A stretch of DNA of 64,000 nt from JAKFEW01 sp036675505 (GTDB lineage: Bacteria > Cyanobacteriota > Sericytochromatia > S15B-MN24 > JAQBPE01), in the NCBI GenBank assembly GCA_036675505.1, contig JAKFEW010000046.1, positions 74,341 to 138,340 on the forward strand, read 5' to 3'. Under the pieces are notes generated by a model. It did not search any database. It saw only the letters and a program-made list of their open reading frames with translations, and was not told the DNA's origin. This document shows positions 1 to 10,689 of this stretch, piece by piece. The position numbers and the translations under genes were made by a program. Numbering within the stretch: the first letter of the stretch is position 1; the number at the start of each line of letters is the position of its first letter.

Positions 1-256
1 CGAGCGACTGCTCGGCGACGGCCTTTTCGAGGGCCTCGGGGATCAGCTTCTCGAGCGCTTCACGCTTGATGTAGTCCGCGCCGACGGCCTTCTCGACGAG
101 CTGCCGCGGGGCCTTGCCCTTGCGGAAGCCCGGGATGTTCACCCGCTGACTCACCTGGCGGTAGGCCTGATCCACGGCCCTCTTCACCTGTTCGGTGTCG
201 ACTTCGACCTCCAGGTGGACCTGGTTCTTTTCCTTCTTCTCGAGGGTGACCTTCAC
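1..256 (-). CDS. tig: Trigger factor, N-terminal part (runs off window)
   Basis: This is the ribosome-bound chaperone and peptidyl-prolyl isomerase that meets nascent chains at the exit tunnel. Only the first 85 residues are inside the window; the gene continues past base 1. The visible protein starts VKVTLEKKEKNQVHLEVEVD and contains the signature GFRKGKAPRQLVEK, the conserved ribosome-docking loop (G-F-R-x-G-x-x-P) of trigger factor. I chose a GTG start at 256 because GAGGAG lies at 265-270, eight bases upstream. The gene is divergent from typA and shares a 230-base intergenic region with it. The family call is firm; the rest of the protein cannot be judged. Confidence 0.93.
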   Translation of the reverse strand, partial: MKVTLEKKEKNQVHLEVEVDTEQVKRAVDQAYRQVSQRVNIPGFRKGKAPRQLVEKAVGADYIKREALEKLIPEALEKAVAEQSL

Positions 257-325
257 GACTGGAACTCCTCATCCCGAGCGTTCGGCGCGGGGCCGGTACA
301 ACCCTCCGGCAGGGTTTGGATGACT

Positions 326-360
326 AGCGGGAGCGCGGTGTCAAAACGCCCGCTCCCGCT
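326..360. promoter_or_regulatory. Perfect 10-bp inverted repeat between tig and typA
   Basis: AGCGGGAGCG (326-335) pairs exactly with CGCTCCCGCT (351-360) across a 15-base loop. A smaller hairpin (ACCCT/AGGGT, 301-314) precedes it, and a TATAGC box at 383-388 could be the -10 of typA. It sits in the leader or promoter region of two divergent genes, so it could be a leader hairpin of tig, an operator or a terminator remnant. There is no U-tract. Confidence 0.4.
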
Positions 361-486
361 GATGGCCGATGGCTCCGGGTAGTATAGCACAGGCGAACGG
401 CCTTTTGCGGAAAAGCCCATCGTGAGCTAACATGGAAGATATCTCGGGGCGTCGTCCTCGACCAGACCTGAATTCAAGGAGCACCG

Positions 487-2254
<1,768 letters not shown>

Positions 2255-2274
<20 letters not shown>

Positions 2275-3253
2275 GAGACGCCTCGCGCGGCTCCTCCACG
2301 AAAGGCGTGCTCCTGATGCGAAGTCGGGAGCGCGCCTTTCTCTTGGAACGGCCTTCCGGCGCCATCAGCGAGGCCACCACCGCCACGGCGACCAGGCCCG
2401 CGATCACGGCGAGCGAGAACGGGATCGGCACCGGATACAGGTCGGAAAGCAGCATCTTCACGCCCACGAATACGAGCACCGCGGCCAGCCCGAGGTTGAA
2501 GTAGCGCAGGCGCTCCATCAGGCCTGCGAGCGCGAAGTACATGGCCCGCAGGCCGAGGATCGCGAAGACGTTCGACGTATAGACCACGAAGGGGTCGGTC
2601 GAGATCGCGAGGACCGCCGGGATCGAGTCGATCGCGAAGAAGAGGTCGGTGGTCTCGACGGCGACCAGCACGGCCACGAGCGGCGTCGCCACGAGCCGGC
2701 CGTCGAGCCGGGTCAGGAGTCGGCCGCCCTCGTAAGCCCGGCTCATGGGCACCATGCGCCTGAAGAGGCGGATCAAGGGGTTTCGGCCGGGATCGACGCC
2801 GGGTCCGCGGTGCAGCGCGAAGCGCAGCCCCGTCGCGATCAGCAGGACGCCGAAGACGTAGATGATCTGGTGGAAGTGGTGGAGCAGCGTGAGGCCAGCG
2901 CCGATCAGCACGGCACGCATCGCGAGCGCCCCGATCACGCCCCAGAACAAGACCGTGTGCTCGAGCTGGCGCGGGACGCGGAAGTACGCGAAGAGCACCA
3001 GAAAGACGAAGAGGTTGTCGACCGAAAGCGCCTTCTCCACGAGGTATCCGGCCAGGTAGGCCATCGCGGTCTCGGCGCCGCGCCAGACGAACACCAGGCC
3101 GCCGAACGTCAGCGAGACGGCGACCCACCCGACGCTCCACGCCATGGCCTCTCGGAAGCCCACGACATGCGCATTGCGGTGCATCACGCCCAGATCGAGC
3201 GCCAACATGCCCACGACGAACAGCGCGAAGACGAGCCACGGCACCATATCCAT
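2255..3253 (-). CDS. TerC/Alx-family integral membrane protein
   Basis: This is a 332-residue polytopic membrane protein of the TerC family, implicated in Mn2+ export, tellurite resistance and metalation of secreted proteins. It carries the family signature EKALSVDNLFVFLVLFAYF near residues 73-91 and a second conserved acidic stretch, AVETTDLFFAIDSIPAVLAI. About seven hydrophobic helices are visible, followed by a short basic tail. It is the last gene of a minus-strand run (aldehyde dehydrogenase, ABC ATPase, ABC permease, small anchored protein, TerC); the gap from the gene before is 26 bases, too small for an own Mn riboswitch. Its 3' end overlaps typA by 20 bases. Confidence 0.9.
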
Positions 3254-3279
3254 GGCCCAAGCTTAGCCGCGCGAGCGCC

Positions 3280-3732
3280 CTATTGCAGCGAGGAAGCCAG
3301 ATCCATGAACCACTGGCCGTGCTCGCCCTTCTTCCAGTAAAGCAGGATCTCGGGGTGCTTCAGCTCGTTGGAGTTGAGCAGCTTCACGTCGGTCTTGAGC
3401 TTGGTGCGGGCGCGCTTGCCGGTCGAGTCCACGTCGGCCGCGACGAGCTCGATGTTGTCGATTTGCAGGAGCTCGGGCTTCACCTGGAACAGCCGCTCGA
3501 TCAGCTTCGGGATGTCCGCCTTGTCACGGTCTTCAGGCGTGCTGTACTGGGCGGCCGCCTTGAAGTCCTTGAACTTGACGTCCTCGAGGAACGACCGCGC
3601 CAGCTCGCCGAGCTTGCGGGTCTCCGGGTCGAGCAGGACGCCGATCGGCGAATGCGCGGCCGGACCGAAGGTGAAAAACCAATAGCCGGCACCGCCCACG
3701 GCGAGCAGCAGGATCAGCACGAGCTTAATCAT
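3280..3732 (-). CDS. Small membrane-anchored or secreted protein, NTF2/DUF4878-like
   Basis: This 150-residue protein has an N-terminal hydrophobic segment (IKLVLILLLAVGGAGYWFF) with a single preceding Lys, so it is probably anchored or exported. The rest is charged and soluble, with a pattern seen in small NTF2-like or DUF4878-type domains: LARSFLEDVKFKDFKAAAQYSTPED, then beta-rich segments ending WKKGEHGQWFMDLASSLQ. It overlaps the start of the upstream ABC permease gene by eight bases (the permease stop lies inside it), implying translational coupling. A role as an accessory to the ABC exporter is inferred only from position. Confidence 0.55.
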   Translation of the reverse strand: MIKLVLILLLAVGGAGYWFFTFGPAAHSPIGVLLDPETRKLGELARSFLEDVKFKDFKAAAQYSTPEDRDKADIPKLIERLFQVKPELLQIDNIELVAADVDSTGKRARTKLKTDVKLLNSNELKHPEILLYWKKGEHGQWFMDLASSLQ

Positions 3733-4462
3733 CGATGAGCTCCTTCGCGCGCAGCACGAGCCCCGCGGCGACGACGAGGCCGATCGACGCCGCCACCAGG
3801 GTGGCGAGCGCCTTGGCCAGTATTGCCCAGTCCGGCGGCGAGGCTACCACTTGCTCCATCGCCTGGTAGCTCCACTTGGCGAGGGTCATGTTTTCGAGGA
3901 CGCCGACCAGGCCGTCCAGCGACCGCTGCGGCATGATCAGCTTCGAGAAGAGCAGCTGGGGAATCAGGAACACCGGCACGAGGGCGAGGGCGACCACGTC
4001 CGAGCCTACCACCGCCGAAATCAGCAGCCCCAGCGCGGTGCCCGCGAGCAGGCCGGCGTAGAGCACCAGCACCATCAGCACGGGCGAGCCGTCGAGCACG
4101 AGGAAATACCGGACGCCCGCGTAAAACAGCCCGGCCTGGCCCAGCCCGAGCAGGGCGAGCACCCAGATCTTGCTCGCCACGTAGGCGGGAATCTGCAGAT
4201 TCACCAGCCGCTCGCGCTTGAAGATCGGCCGTTCCTTCACGATCTCGCGGCAGGCGTTCACGCAGCCGAAGAAGATCGTGGCGAAGGTGAGCACGAAGTA
4301 AAGCGTCGGCGTGGGCCGGGTGCCTTGCCAGACCAGGCCTGCGCAGGCGGCCACGGCGAGCGGCTGCAGCACCAGGAAGCCCAGGCCCTTGAGGTCGCCG
4401 AAGAAGACCTCCATATAACGGTCGGAGAGCACCGCCGCCTGATGGCGATCGACCAGGCTCAT
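3725..4462 (-). CDS. ABC-2 type transporter permease
   Basis: This 245-residue membrane protein has about six hydrophobic segments. The cytoplasmic stretch CREIVKERPIFKRERLVNLQIPAYVASKIW is typical of the coupling region of ABC-2/ABCG-type exporter permeases (E-R-x-x-x-x-R-E-x-x-x-x-x). It overlaps the preceding ATPase gene by four bases (ATGA), so the two are translationally coupled and form one exporter, ATPase plus half-size permease, likely working as a dimer. The substrate cannot be predicted. The following genes encode a small anchored protein and TerC. Confidence 0.82.
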   Translation of the reverse strand: MSLVDRHQAAVLSDRYMEVFFGDLKGLGFLVLQPLAVAACAGLVWQGTRPTPTLYFVLTFATIFFGCVNACREIVKERPIFKRERLVNLQIPAYVASKIWVLALLGLGQAGLFYAGVRYFLVLDGSPVLMVLVLYAGLLAGTALGLLISAVVGSDVVALALVPVFLIPQLLFSKLIMPQRSLDGLVGVLENMTLAKWSYQAMEQVVASPPDWAILAKALATLVAASIGLVVAAGLVLRAKELIDD

Positions 4463-5307
4463 GCCACGCTCCCCTTCAAGCGCCCAAGCACGTACTGCCT
4501 GTACAGCGCGCTGTTGCGGAACTTGGATGCCCAGTCGAGCGGCGAGCCTTCGACCAGGCGCTTGAAGATGCCCTCGTACGAACGGGAGCCGAAGTGGTCG
4601 AGCAGATCGGCCGGCGGGCCGGCGTAGACGAGCCGGCCGCCGGCGAGCAGCACCACGAGATCGAGCAGCTCGATGTTCGCCATCGCATGCGTCGTGACCA
4701 CGATCGTCGTCCCGCCCGCCGCGAGCTCGCGGAAGAGCTTCATCATCGACTCCTCGAGGTGCGGGTCCTGGCCGGAGGTGGGCTCGTCGAGGAAAAGCAC
4801 GGCCGGCTTCGCGAGCAGCTCGACCGCCACGCTCGCGCGCTTGCGCTGGCCCCCCGAGAGCTTGCCGATGCGAACGCTCGCCCGCTCGGTCAGGCCGACC
4901 TGCCGGATCGCGCGATCGACGATCGCGTCGCGATCACCGGCCGCCAGGGCGGCGGGCAGCCGCAGCCGGGCCGCATAGCCGACCGCCCGACGGACCGTCA
5001 GCTCGGTGTGGATGATGTCCTCCTGCGGCACGTAGCCCATCCGCGCCCGCCAGGCGTCGCGCGCGGCATGGAGGTTCTCGCCGTCGAGCAGGATCTCGCC
5101 TTCGGCGGGCCGTGTGAGGCCGCAGCAGGCCTTGAGCAGGGTCGACTTGCCCGAGCCCGAGGGCCCGAGCAGCCCGACGCACTCGCCGGGCAGCGCCGTG
5201 AAGGTCACGCCTTCGAGTAACAAGCGGCCGCCCGCCCGCTGCGCGAGGTTGCGCACGTCGAGGCGGGCGGGGCCGGGCTGCCGAAGGCTGGAGGGGGATT
5301 TCGCCAA
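4459..5307 (-). CDS. ABC transporter ATP-binding protein (ABCG-like)
   Basis: This 282-residue nucleotide-binding subunit powers the permease encoded immediately after it. The Walker A motif is GPSGSGKST, the Q-loop region is YVPQEDIIHTELTVR, the signature is LSGGQRKRASVAVELL, the Walker B is AVLFLDEPTSGQD, and the H-loop is VVTTHAM. The SGGQRKR signature and the PQED segment are typical of ABCG/ABCA-like exporters. The open frame extends much further upstream but that part mirrors the aldehyde dehydrogenase gene. I chose TTG at 5307, with TAGGAG at 5313-5318, five bases upstream. That ribosome-binding site overlaps the stop codon of the dehydrogenase gene. Confidence 0.85.
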   Translation of the reverse strand: MAKSPSSLRQPGPARLDVRNLAQRAGGRLLLEGVTFTALPGECVGLLGPSGSGKSTLLKACCGLTRPAEGEILLDGENLHAARDAWRARMGYVPQEDIIHTELTVRRAVGYAARLRLPAALAAGDRDAIVDRAIRQVGLTERASVRIGKLSGGQRKRASVAVELLAKPAVLFLDEPTSGQDPHLEESMMKLFRELAAGGTTIVVTTHAMANIELLDLVVLLAGGRLVYAGPPADLLDHFGSRSYEGIFKRLVEGSPLDWASKFRNSALYRQYVLGRLKGSVA

Positions 5308-5315
5308 GGCGTCTC

Positions 5316-6794
5316 CTAGCGGATCCCCTCGATGTAGACCGTCTTCCACTCGGTGAAGAACTCGATCGCCTCCCAGCCGGCCTCGCGGCCGCCGAAGCCC
5401 GAGTCCTTGTAGCCGCCGAACGGCATGTGCGGCTCGGAATAGGTCGTGTTGACGTTCACATGGACCATCCCGGCCTCGCTCTCTCGGGTGAAGCGCAGGG
5501 CCTTGTTCAGGTCGGTGGTGAAGATCGAGGACGAAAGGCCGAAATCGCAGTCGTTCGCGAGCGCGATGGCGTGCTCGTAGTCGCGCGCCTCGGTGATGGC
5601 GAGCAAGGGGCCGAAGGCCTCCTCGCGGAACAGCTTCATGTCGGAGGTCACGCCCGTGATGACCGTCGGCTCCACGAAGTGCCCATGCACCAGGTCGCCT
5701 TCGGTCGCCGCCGCGCCGCCGGTCAACACCGTTCCGCCCTGCGCCTTCGCGGTCTCGATGAAGCGCAGCACCTCCTTGCGGCGGTTCTCGTCGACGCAGG
5801 GGCCCATCGCGGTTTCGGGGTTCATGCCGTTGCCGACGACGAGCTTCGCGACCTCCGCCACGAGCAGGCGCTCGAATTCGGCCCGGGCACCCGCCTCGAC
5901 GATGATGCGCGAGGTGGCCGTGCAGCGCTGGCCGGTGCTGCCGAAGGCGCCGAGCGTGGCCTGCTTGGCGGCCAGCGCGAGGTCCGCGTCGGCGAGCACC
6001 ACGAGCGGGTTCTTGCCGCCCATCTCCATCAGGCAGCGCCCGGTGTGCGCCGAGGTCTGCTTGTAGACGGCCTTGCCGACGTGGGTCGAGCCGGTGAAGC
6101 TCACGGCCTTCACGCCGGGGTTCTCGGTGAGCTCGAGGCCCACGTCGGTGGCGCCGAAGACCAGGTTCACGACGCCCGCCGGCACGCCGGCGTCGATGAA
6201 GCAATCGACGACCAGCTTGGCCGTGATCGGCGTGAGCGGCGAGGGCTTGAATACCACGGTGTTGCCCGTGACGAGCGCCGGGGCGATCTTCCAGGCCGGG
6301 ATCGAGACGGGGAAGTTCCAGGGCGTGATCAGGCCGATCACGCCGAGCGGCTCGCGCACGGTGTAGTTGAAGGCCGTCGTGCCGACCGACGGGATCGTGC
6401 GCCCCACCAGGCGGACCCCCTCGCCCGCGGCGAACTCCATGCAGCCGATCGCCCGATCCACCTCGCCGCGCGACTCGACCAGGGTCTTGCCTTCTTCGCG
6501 GGTCAAGGCCAGGGCGATCGCCTCGCGGCGCTCGGCCATCAGCTGGGCGGCCTTCGCGACCAGCTTGCCACGCTGCGGGGCGGGCACGCGCCGCCAGGTG
6601 GCGAAGGCACGCTCGGCGGCGGCGATCGCCGCCTTCACCACCTCGCGGGAGGAGTCCGGCGACGTGCCCAGAAGCTCGCGGACGTCGGCGGGGTTGCGAT
6701 TCTCGATCAGGGAACACCCGTCGGGTACCTGCCATTGGCCATCGATGTAGTTGGCCAGGTTGGCGGTGGCGGTGGCGGTCAGGCTATGCGTCAT
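5316..6794 (-). CDS. NAD(P)-dependent aldehyde dehydrogenase (semialdehyde dehydrogenase type)
   Basis: This 492-residue enzyme oxidises an aldehyde to the acid. Family landmarks are ITPWNFPVSIPAWKIAPAL (cofactor and Asn site), FTGSTHVGK (nucleotide binding), EMGGKN (general base Glu) and GQRCTATSR (catalytic Cys). The pattern around GLITPWNFP and GQRCTATSR is closest, in my reading, to alpha-ketoglutaric-semialdehyde and succinate-semialdehyde dehydrogenases, but the exact substrate is unproved. It is the first gene of the minus-strand run, and the ABC ATPase follows eight bases after its stop. No functional link between the dehydrogenase and the exporter is evident beyond co-transcription. 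Confidence 0.92.
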   Translation of the reverse strand: MTHSLTATATANLANYIDGQWQVPDGCSLIENRNPADVRELLGTSPDSSREVVKAAIAAAERAFATWRRVPAPQRGKLVAKAAQLMAERREAIALALTREEGKTLVESRGEVDRAIGCMEFAAGEGVRLVGRTIPSVGTTAFNYTVREPLGVIGLITPWNFPVSIPAWKIAPALVTGNTVVFKPSPLTPITAKLVVDCFIDAGVPAGVVNLVFGATDVGLELTENPGVKAVSFTGSTHVGKAVYKQTSAHTGRCLMEMGGKNPLVVLADADLALAAKQATLGAFGSTGQRCTATSRIIVEAGARAEFERLLVAEVAKLVVGNGMNPETAMGPCVDENRRKEVLRFIETAKAQGGTVLTGGAAATEGDLVHGHFVEPTVITGVTSDMKLFREEAFGPLLAITEARDYEHAIALANDCDFGLSSSIFTTDLNKALRFTRESEAGMVHVNVNTTYSEPHMPFGGYKDSGFGGREAGWEAIEFFTEWKTVYIEGIR

Positions 6795-6935
6795 GGTTCC
6801 TCCGAGGGGCGCGGGATCACGGTCAGTGTGATGTACCCGGCCGACAGCAGGAGGGCACGCCTGGTACGTTGGGGGCGTGCGGCGGCCGGGAATCTAGATC
6901 ATGCGGCCTGCGCCGCCTGGTTGGAGATCGAACCC

Positions 6936-8405
6936 GTGACCGCCCGTACCATGCGCTGCGCCGCGCTGATCACCCTGCTCGTGACCTTCGGCGGCTGCAC
7001 CCGTCTCAAGGAAGTGCCCGCGCCGGCGACCTCGGTCGTGCCGGCGGGCTCGCCGGCGCCCGACGACGCGACGCCGGTGCCCTTCCCGAGCGTGACCACG
7101 CCGCCCCCGTCGCCGACGCCGACGCCGGTGCCTGGCCCCGCGATCACGATCCTCGAGCCCACAGCGGCCACGGACTTCTCGGGCACGGCGGTCGACATCG
7201 TCTTCACGGCCACGCCCGCGGCGGGTCGCAAGCTCAAGGACGCGAAGATCCTGTACGACGGCCGCGAGCTCGCGGCGTTCGAGGGCGAGGGTCCGTCCTT
7301 CCGGCTCGACGACTGGGACCCGAACGTCCAGAACAGCAAGGCCGAGCCGCCGCTCACCGAGCCCGTGCGCACGGGCAACCACACCCTCACCCTCGTCGCG
7401 ACCGACGAGCTGGGAGGCGAGGGCAAGGTCGAGGTCGGCATCTTCAAGCAGCTCAAGCTCACGGGCTGGACCGAGCTCACGGCGATGCCGAACCCCACCA
7501 GCCACCATGCGGTCTTCTCCGACGGCGCCGTGCCGCCTTCGTTCGTGTCGATCTGGGGCAGCGTCGACGGCATCGAGACGACCGTCATCCCGCGCCCGAA
7601 CGTCTATGGCTTCAGCCCGGTGGGCGAGGGCCAGTGGACCACGCTGACCATCAACGGCAACAGCGCGCCCCGCGCGGGCTACGCCGGCGCCGTGCACCCC
7701 AGCGGCCAGCTCTTCTACCTGATCGGCGGCCGCACGGCCGCTCAGGATCTGCGCTCGGTCGACGTCTACGCCCCGTTGCGAAAGGTGGCCGAGCAGTCGC
7801 TGGTGAGCCTCGGGGTCGCCCGCACGGACGCCGCCGCGGCCTTCGCCGGCGACGCCCTCTACGTGATGGGCGGCCGCTCGGCGGGGGCTGCGATCTACTC
7901 GGTGGAACGCGTGGCGATCGGCAAGGATGGCAACCCGGACGGCGAGTTCAAGGCGATGGCGGACATGCAGAACGCCCGCGTCGGCGCGAACGCGCTGGTG
8001 CAGGGCAACGAGATCTGGCTCTTCGGGGGCGGTCACCGCCCGATCGAGGTTTACGACACGGCGGCGAACACCTGGCGGTTCCTCACGGACCCGACCGGCC
8101 AGACGATCGGCACGCCGGAGGCCTGGTCACACGCGCTGATGACCCCGGTGGGCGATCGCGTCTACTTCTTCGGCGGGGAGAAGGAGGATGGCCAGGCGAC
8201 CGACCGCATCTACGAGTTCAACCCGACCACCAAGAGCTGGCGCGACATGGGCCCGATGCCGTCGATCACGGGTGAAGACCCCGAAACGCGCCCGCTGACC
8301 CGCGTGGCCGGGTTCTTCCATGATGCCGCGTTCTACCTGATCGGCGGCCAGACGGTGCCGGGTCGCAAGACCTCGGCCCGCGTCTTTAAGGGCGCTACGC
8401 TATAG
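6936..8405 (+). CDS. Kelch-repeat lipoprotein
   Basis: This 489-residue protein has a signal peptide with lipobox LVTFGGC near residue 20, then a Pro/Thr/Ser-rich linker (SPTPTPVPGP). An Ig-like module follows (AITILEPTAATDFSGTAVDIVF ... LYDGRELAAF), and then about five to six kelch-type blades (LFYLIGGRT, ALYVMGGRS, EIWLFGGGH, RVYFFGGEK, AFYLIGGQT). It is predicted to be anchored by lipid on the outside of a membrane and to bind a ligand through the propeller. I chose GTG at 6936 with GGAG at 6923-6926; ATG at 6951 is a possible alternative. It has the same architecture as the protein at 13675-15384, so the two are probably paralogues. Confidence 0.8.
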   Translation: MTARTMRCAALITLLVTFGGCTRLKEVPAPATSVVPAGSPAPDDATPVPFPSVTTPPPSPTPTPVPGPAITILEPTAATDFSGTAVDIVFTATPAAGRKLKDAKILYDGRELAAFEGEGPSFRLDDWDPNVQNSKAEPPLTEPVRTGNHTLTLVATDELGGEGKVEVGIFKQLKLTGWTELTAMPNPTSHHAVFSDGAVPPSFVSIWGSVDGIETTVIPRPNVYGFSPVGEGQWTTLTINGNSAPRAGYAGAVHPSGQLFYLIGGRTAAQDLRSVDVYAPLRKVAEQSLVSLGVARTDAAAAFAGDALYVMGGRSAGAAIYSVERVAIGKDGNPDGEFKAMADMQNARVGANALVQGNEIWLFGGGHRPIEVYDTAANTWRFLTDPTGQTIGTPEAWSHALMTPVGDRVYFFGGEKEDGQATDRIYEFNPTTKSWRDMGPMPSITGEDPETRPLTRVAGFFHDAAFYLIGGQTVPGRKTSARVFKGATL

Positions 8406-8459
8406 CCGCAGGCGCCGGCGCTACGCTATAGCCGCAGGCGCCGGCGCCACGCTTCAGCG
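8391..8459. repeat. 26-bp tandem repeat, two copies plus a degenerate third
   Basis: A 26-base unit starting GGCGCTACGC occurs at 8391-8416 and again, identical, at 8417-8442. A diverged third start follows (GGCGCCACGC). The first copy contains the last codons and TAG stop of the kelch gene; the second repeats the same stop context outside the gene. It fills the gap between two convergent genes. A 14-base piece of it, GCCGGCGCTACGCT, recurs upstream of the N-ATPase operon near 42402-42415. Confidence 0.75.
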
Positions 8460-8475
8460 TCGGCCGCGGCGGCGA

Positions 8476-10485
8476 TCAATAGTACTCCGTCATGGTGACA
8501 GAGCCGCGCACCCGGTTGTCGTTCGGGTCGACGTTCGACGGCGAGCCCGTCACGTCCATCCTGACCTGGATCTGCAGCCGGAAGAAGGCCGTGGAGTTGG
8601 TGTAAGGCAGGAAGCCGTCGATCGCGACCGAGGGCGCCCAGCGGGTGGTGAACTCGCCGGCGACGGTCTCGTCGACGATATCGCCGCCGAGCGCCGGCAC
8701 CGCGCCGAGCTTGACCTGCACCCGCGCCACGCCTTGCGACGCCGCCGCCAACGCCCGCGCGTTCAGCGTCACGAAGCCCGTCACATGGACGCCCTTCCCG
8801 GTGCTGGTCGCCCGGTAGGTGCTGTCGTCGATCAGGATGAAGCCGGTCGCCTGGCCGAGTCCGAAGTTCGTGGCGAACTGGGCCGTCGTTTCCGGCGCGT
8901 CGAGCATCTCGGGGTCGTTGAGGCTCGAGAAGGTCACGAAGTTGGAGTTGCCGGGCACGCCTTCCTCGCCGGAAACGCCGATCACCGAGCCGACCGCAAA
9001 GGACTGGCCGATGGCTTGATCGCCGGCCAGGATCAAGCTCAGCACGGTGATCGAGGTCGTGGTGTGGGAGACCAGGCGCATGTGGGTGCGCCGGGTGCCG
9101 TCGCTCATGATCAGCACGCTGCCGTTCACGAACGAGTCCGCGTTGGCGACGGCAATGGTCTGGTTCACGGCGAGATCGGGGTCGCCGACGTTGTACACCT
9201 GGTTCGTCGTCGTCACCGAGCCCATCGGCCCCTGGAGTCCCTGGAGGCCCTGGGGACCCGTGGGCCCCTGAATACCCTGGGGCCCCGCGGGCCCCGTGGG
9301 ACCCTGGATGCCCGGCGGACCGGCAACCGCGATGAACGAACCGGCGTTGAAGGTGAAGCCGATGTCCTTGTCGCCGTTCGCCCGCAGCGGCGTCATCGTC
9401 AGCTGGTTGGCCGCCACGCTGTCGATCTTCAAGTAAATGCGGTCGGTGCCGCTCGCGAGCATCACGGTGGAAGCCGGCACGAACGGCGTGCTGTTCTCCA
9501 CAGCGAGCACGACCTGGGAGGTGCCCACGGTGTAAGGCACGGTCGTCTTGGTGAGTGGTGAGAGGCCGATCTCGCCCTGGACGCCCTGTGGGCCCTGGGC
9601 GCCCACCACGCCGATCGTGGCGGTGGCGTTGAACACCGTGCCTCCGTTGGCGTTGCCGGTCGTGGTGATCGGCGTGAACGTGAGCGACGTGGCGGTCTTG
9701 CCGTCGAGCCGCACGTACAGCCGATTGGCCCCCTGGCTGAGCAGCAAGATGCTGTTGACCACGAAGGCACTCGTGTTCGCCACCGGTACGGAGGCCTGGG
9801 TCGTGCCGACCGTGTAGTCGGCCGTGGTGTTGGTGATCGGCGACGGGCCGGGCGGGCCGATTGGGCCCTCGGGGCCGATCGGCCCCCGCTCGCCGGCGGC
9901 GCCCTTGAGGCCGGAGACGCCCACGGAGGTGCCGGACGGGTAGTTCGTGCCCACCGGCGAGTCTTCGGCGTAGCCGAGCGGCAGGATCGTGATGGTGCGC
10001 TCGCCCTTGGCGGTGATCACGGCGTGAAAGGCCCGGCCCGCATCCGAGAAGACGACCACGCCGCCCTGCACGAAGGCCGCTTCGCTCTCGACGGCGACGA
10101 CCGTCTCGGCGGTGCCGACGGTGTAGCCGACCGTGGTCTTGGTGAGCGGCGTGGCGCCGTTGGGGCCTTGCTGGCCGATGCCGACCGGGCCGCGCGGGCC
10201 ATCGGGGCCGGCCTTGCCTTCAGGGCCGATCGGACCCTGCGCACCGGTGTCGCCGCGATCGCCCTGCGGCCCCGCAGGCCCATCGGGACCGACGTCGCCT
10301 TTGGCTCCCTTCGGCCCGATCAGGCCGGTGCCGCCGGCGCCGCTGCCCGATTCGAGCGAGCCCGGCAGCTTCGCCGTCTTGATCGTGGTCGAGGAGGGGT
10401 CGAGCAGCGGCAGGTCGGTCGCGCACCCCGCGAGGAAGGCGCTGAACAGCACCGCCGACGTCAGGTTGGACCGTTTGCGAGCCAC
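8476..10485 (-). CDS. Collagen-like lipoprotein with four repeated beta modules
   Basis: This 669-residue protein has a lipobox (FLAGC) after a short signal peptide. Blocks of Gly-X-Y collagen-like triplets (GPKGAKGDVGPDGPAGPQ and similar) alternate with four copies of a roughly 75-residue module. Each module opens with T-x-T-T-x-x-Y-T-V-G-T or a close variant, and continues VAVE-S-x-x-F-V-x-x-x-x-V-x-x-S-D. The C-terminal 150 residues form a different domain, possibly TNF/C1q-like (beta-rich, ends MTEYY), which is typical of collagen-like trimers. The start is GTG at 10485, with GGAGG seven bases upstream. It is predicted to form trimeric stalks on the cell surface. The function is unknown; adhesion is a guess. 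Confidence 0.8.
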   Translation of the reverse strand: MARKRSNLTSAVLFSAFLAGCATDLPLLDPSSTTIKTAKLPGSLESGSGAGGTGLIGPKGAKGDVGPDGPAGPQGDRGDTGAQGPIGPEGKAGPDGPRGPVGIGQQGPNGATPLTKTTVGYTVGTAETVVAVESEAAFVQGGVVVFSDAGRAFHAVITAKGERTITILPLGYAEDSPVGTNYPSGTSVGVSGLKGAAGERGPIGPEGPIGPPGPSPITNTTADYTVGTTQASVPVANTSAFVVNSILLLSQGANRLYVRLDGKTATSLTFTPITTTGNANGGTVFNATATIGVVGAQGPQGVQGEIGLSPLTKTTVPYTVGTSQVVLAVENSTPFVPASTVMLASGTDRIYLKIDSVAANQLTMTPLRANGDKDIGFTFNAGSFIAVAGPPGIQGPTGPAGPQGIQGPTGPQGLQGLQGPMGSVTTTNQVYNVGDPDLAVNQTIAVANADSFVNGSVLIMSDGTRRTHMRLVSHTTTSITVLSLILAGDQAIGQSFAVGSVIGVSGEEGVPGNSNFVTFSSLNDPEMLDAPETTAQFATNFGLGQATGFILIDDSTYRATSTGKGVHVTGFVTLNARALAAASQGVARVQVKLGAVPALGGDIVDETVAGEFTTRWAPSVAIDGFLPYTNSTAFFRLQIQVRMDVTGSPSNVDPNDNRVRGSVTMTEYY

Positions 10486-10689
10486 GGGGATCCTCCAGGG
10501 AGCGACCGAGTTTTCAAGATATTTATACCTGCCGGGCAGGACGTCGAAACGCCGGGATTGCCCATCAGCCGAGGGTCGACACCCTCAGACGCCCTGAGGG
10601 CCCCGTGGTTGCCAGGGTACCGTAGGGGCGGAATATTCGTCTGCGATCCCGAACACGGGCACGGCGGGGGCGCCGAGGCGTGGCGTCCG

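Noticed and set aside
326..360. Hairpin region before typA considered as a tRNA or other structured RNA
   Set aside because: No T-arm GGTTCGAATCC-like sequence and no cloverleaf can be folded on either strand; only simple hairpins remain.
3254..3279. A Mn2+ (yybP-ykoY) riboswitch in front of terC
   Set aside because: Only 26 bases separate terC from the upstream gene, too short for the element.
5427..6935. Long plus-strand extension in front of the first kelch protein
   Set aside because: This part lies opposite the aldehyde dehydrogenase gene; the lipoprotein signal peptide sets the true start near 6936.
9230..9320. Short-period repeats suggesting a CRISPR or satellite
   Set aside because: They are the G-X-Y collagen codons of the lipoprotein gene, period nine, in frame and diverged.
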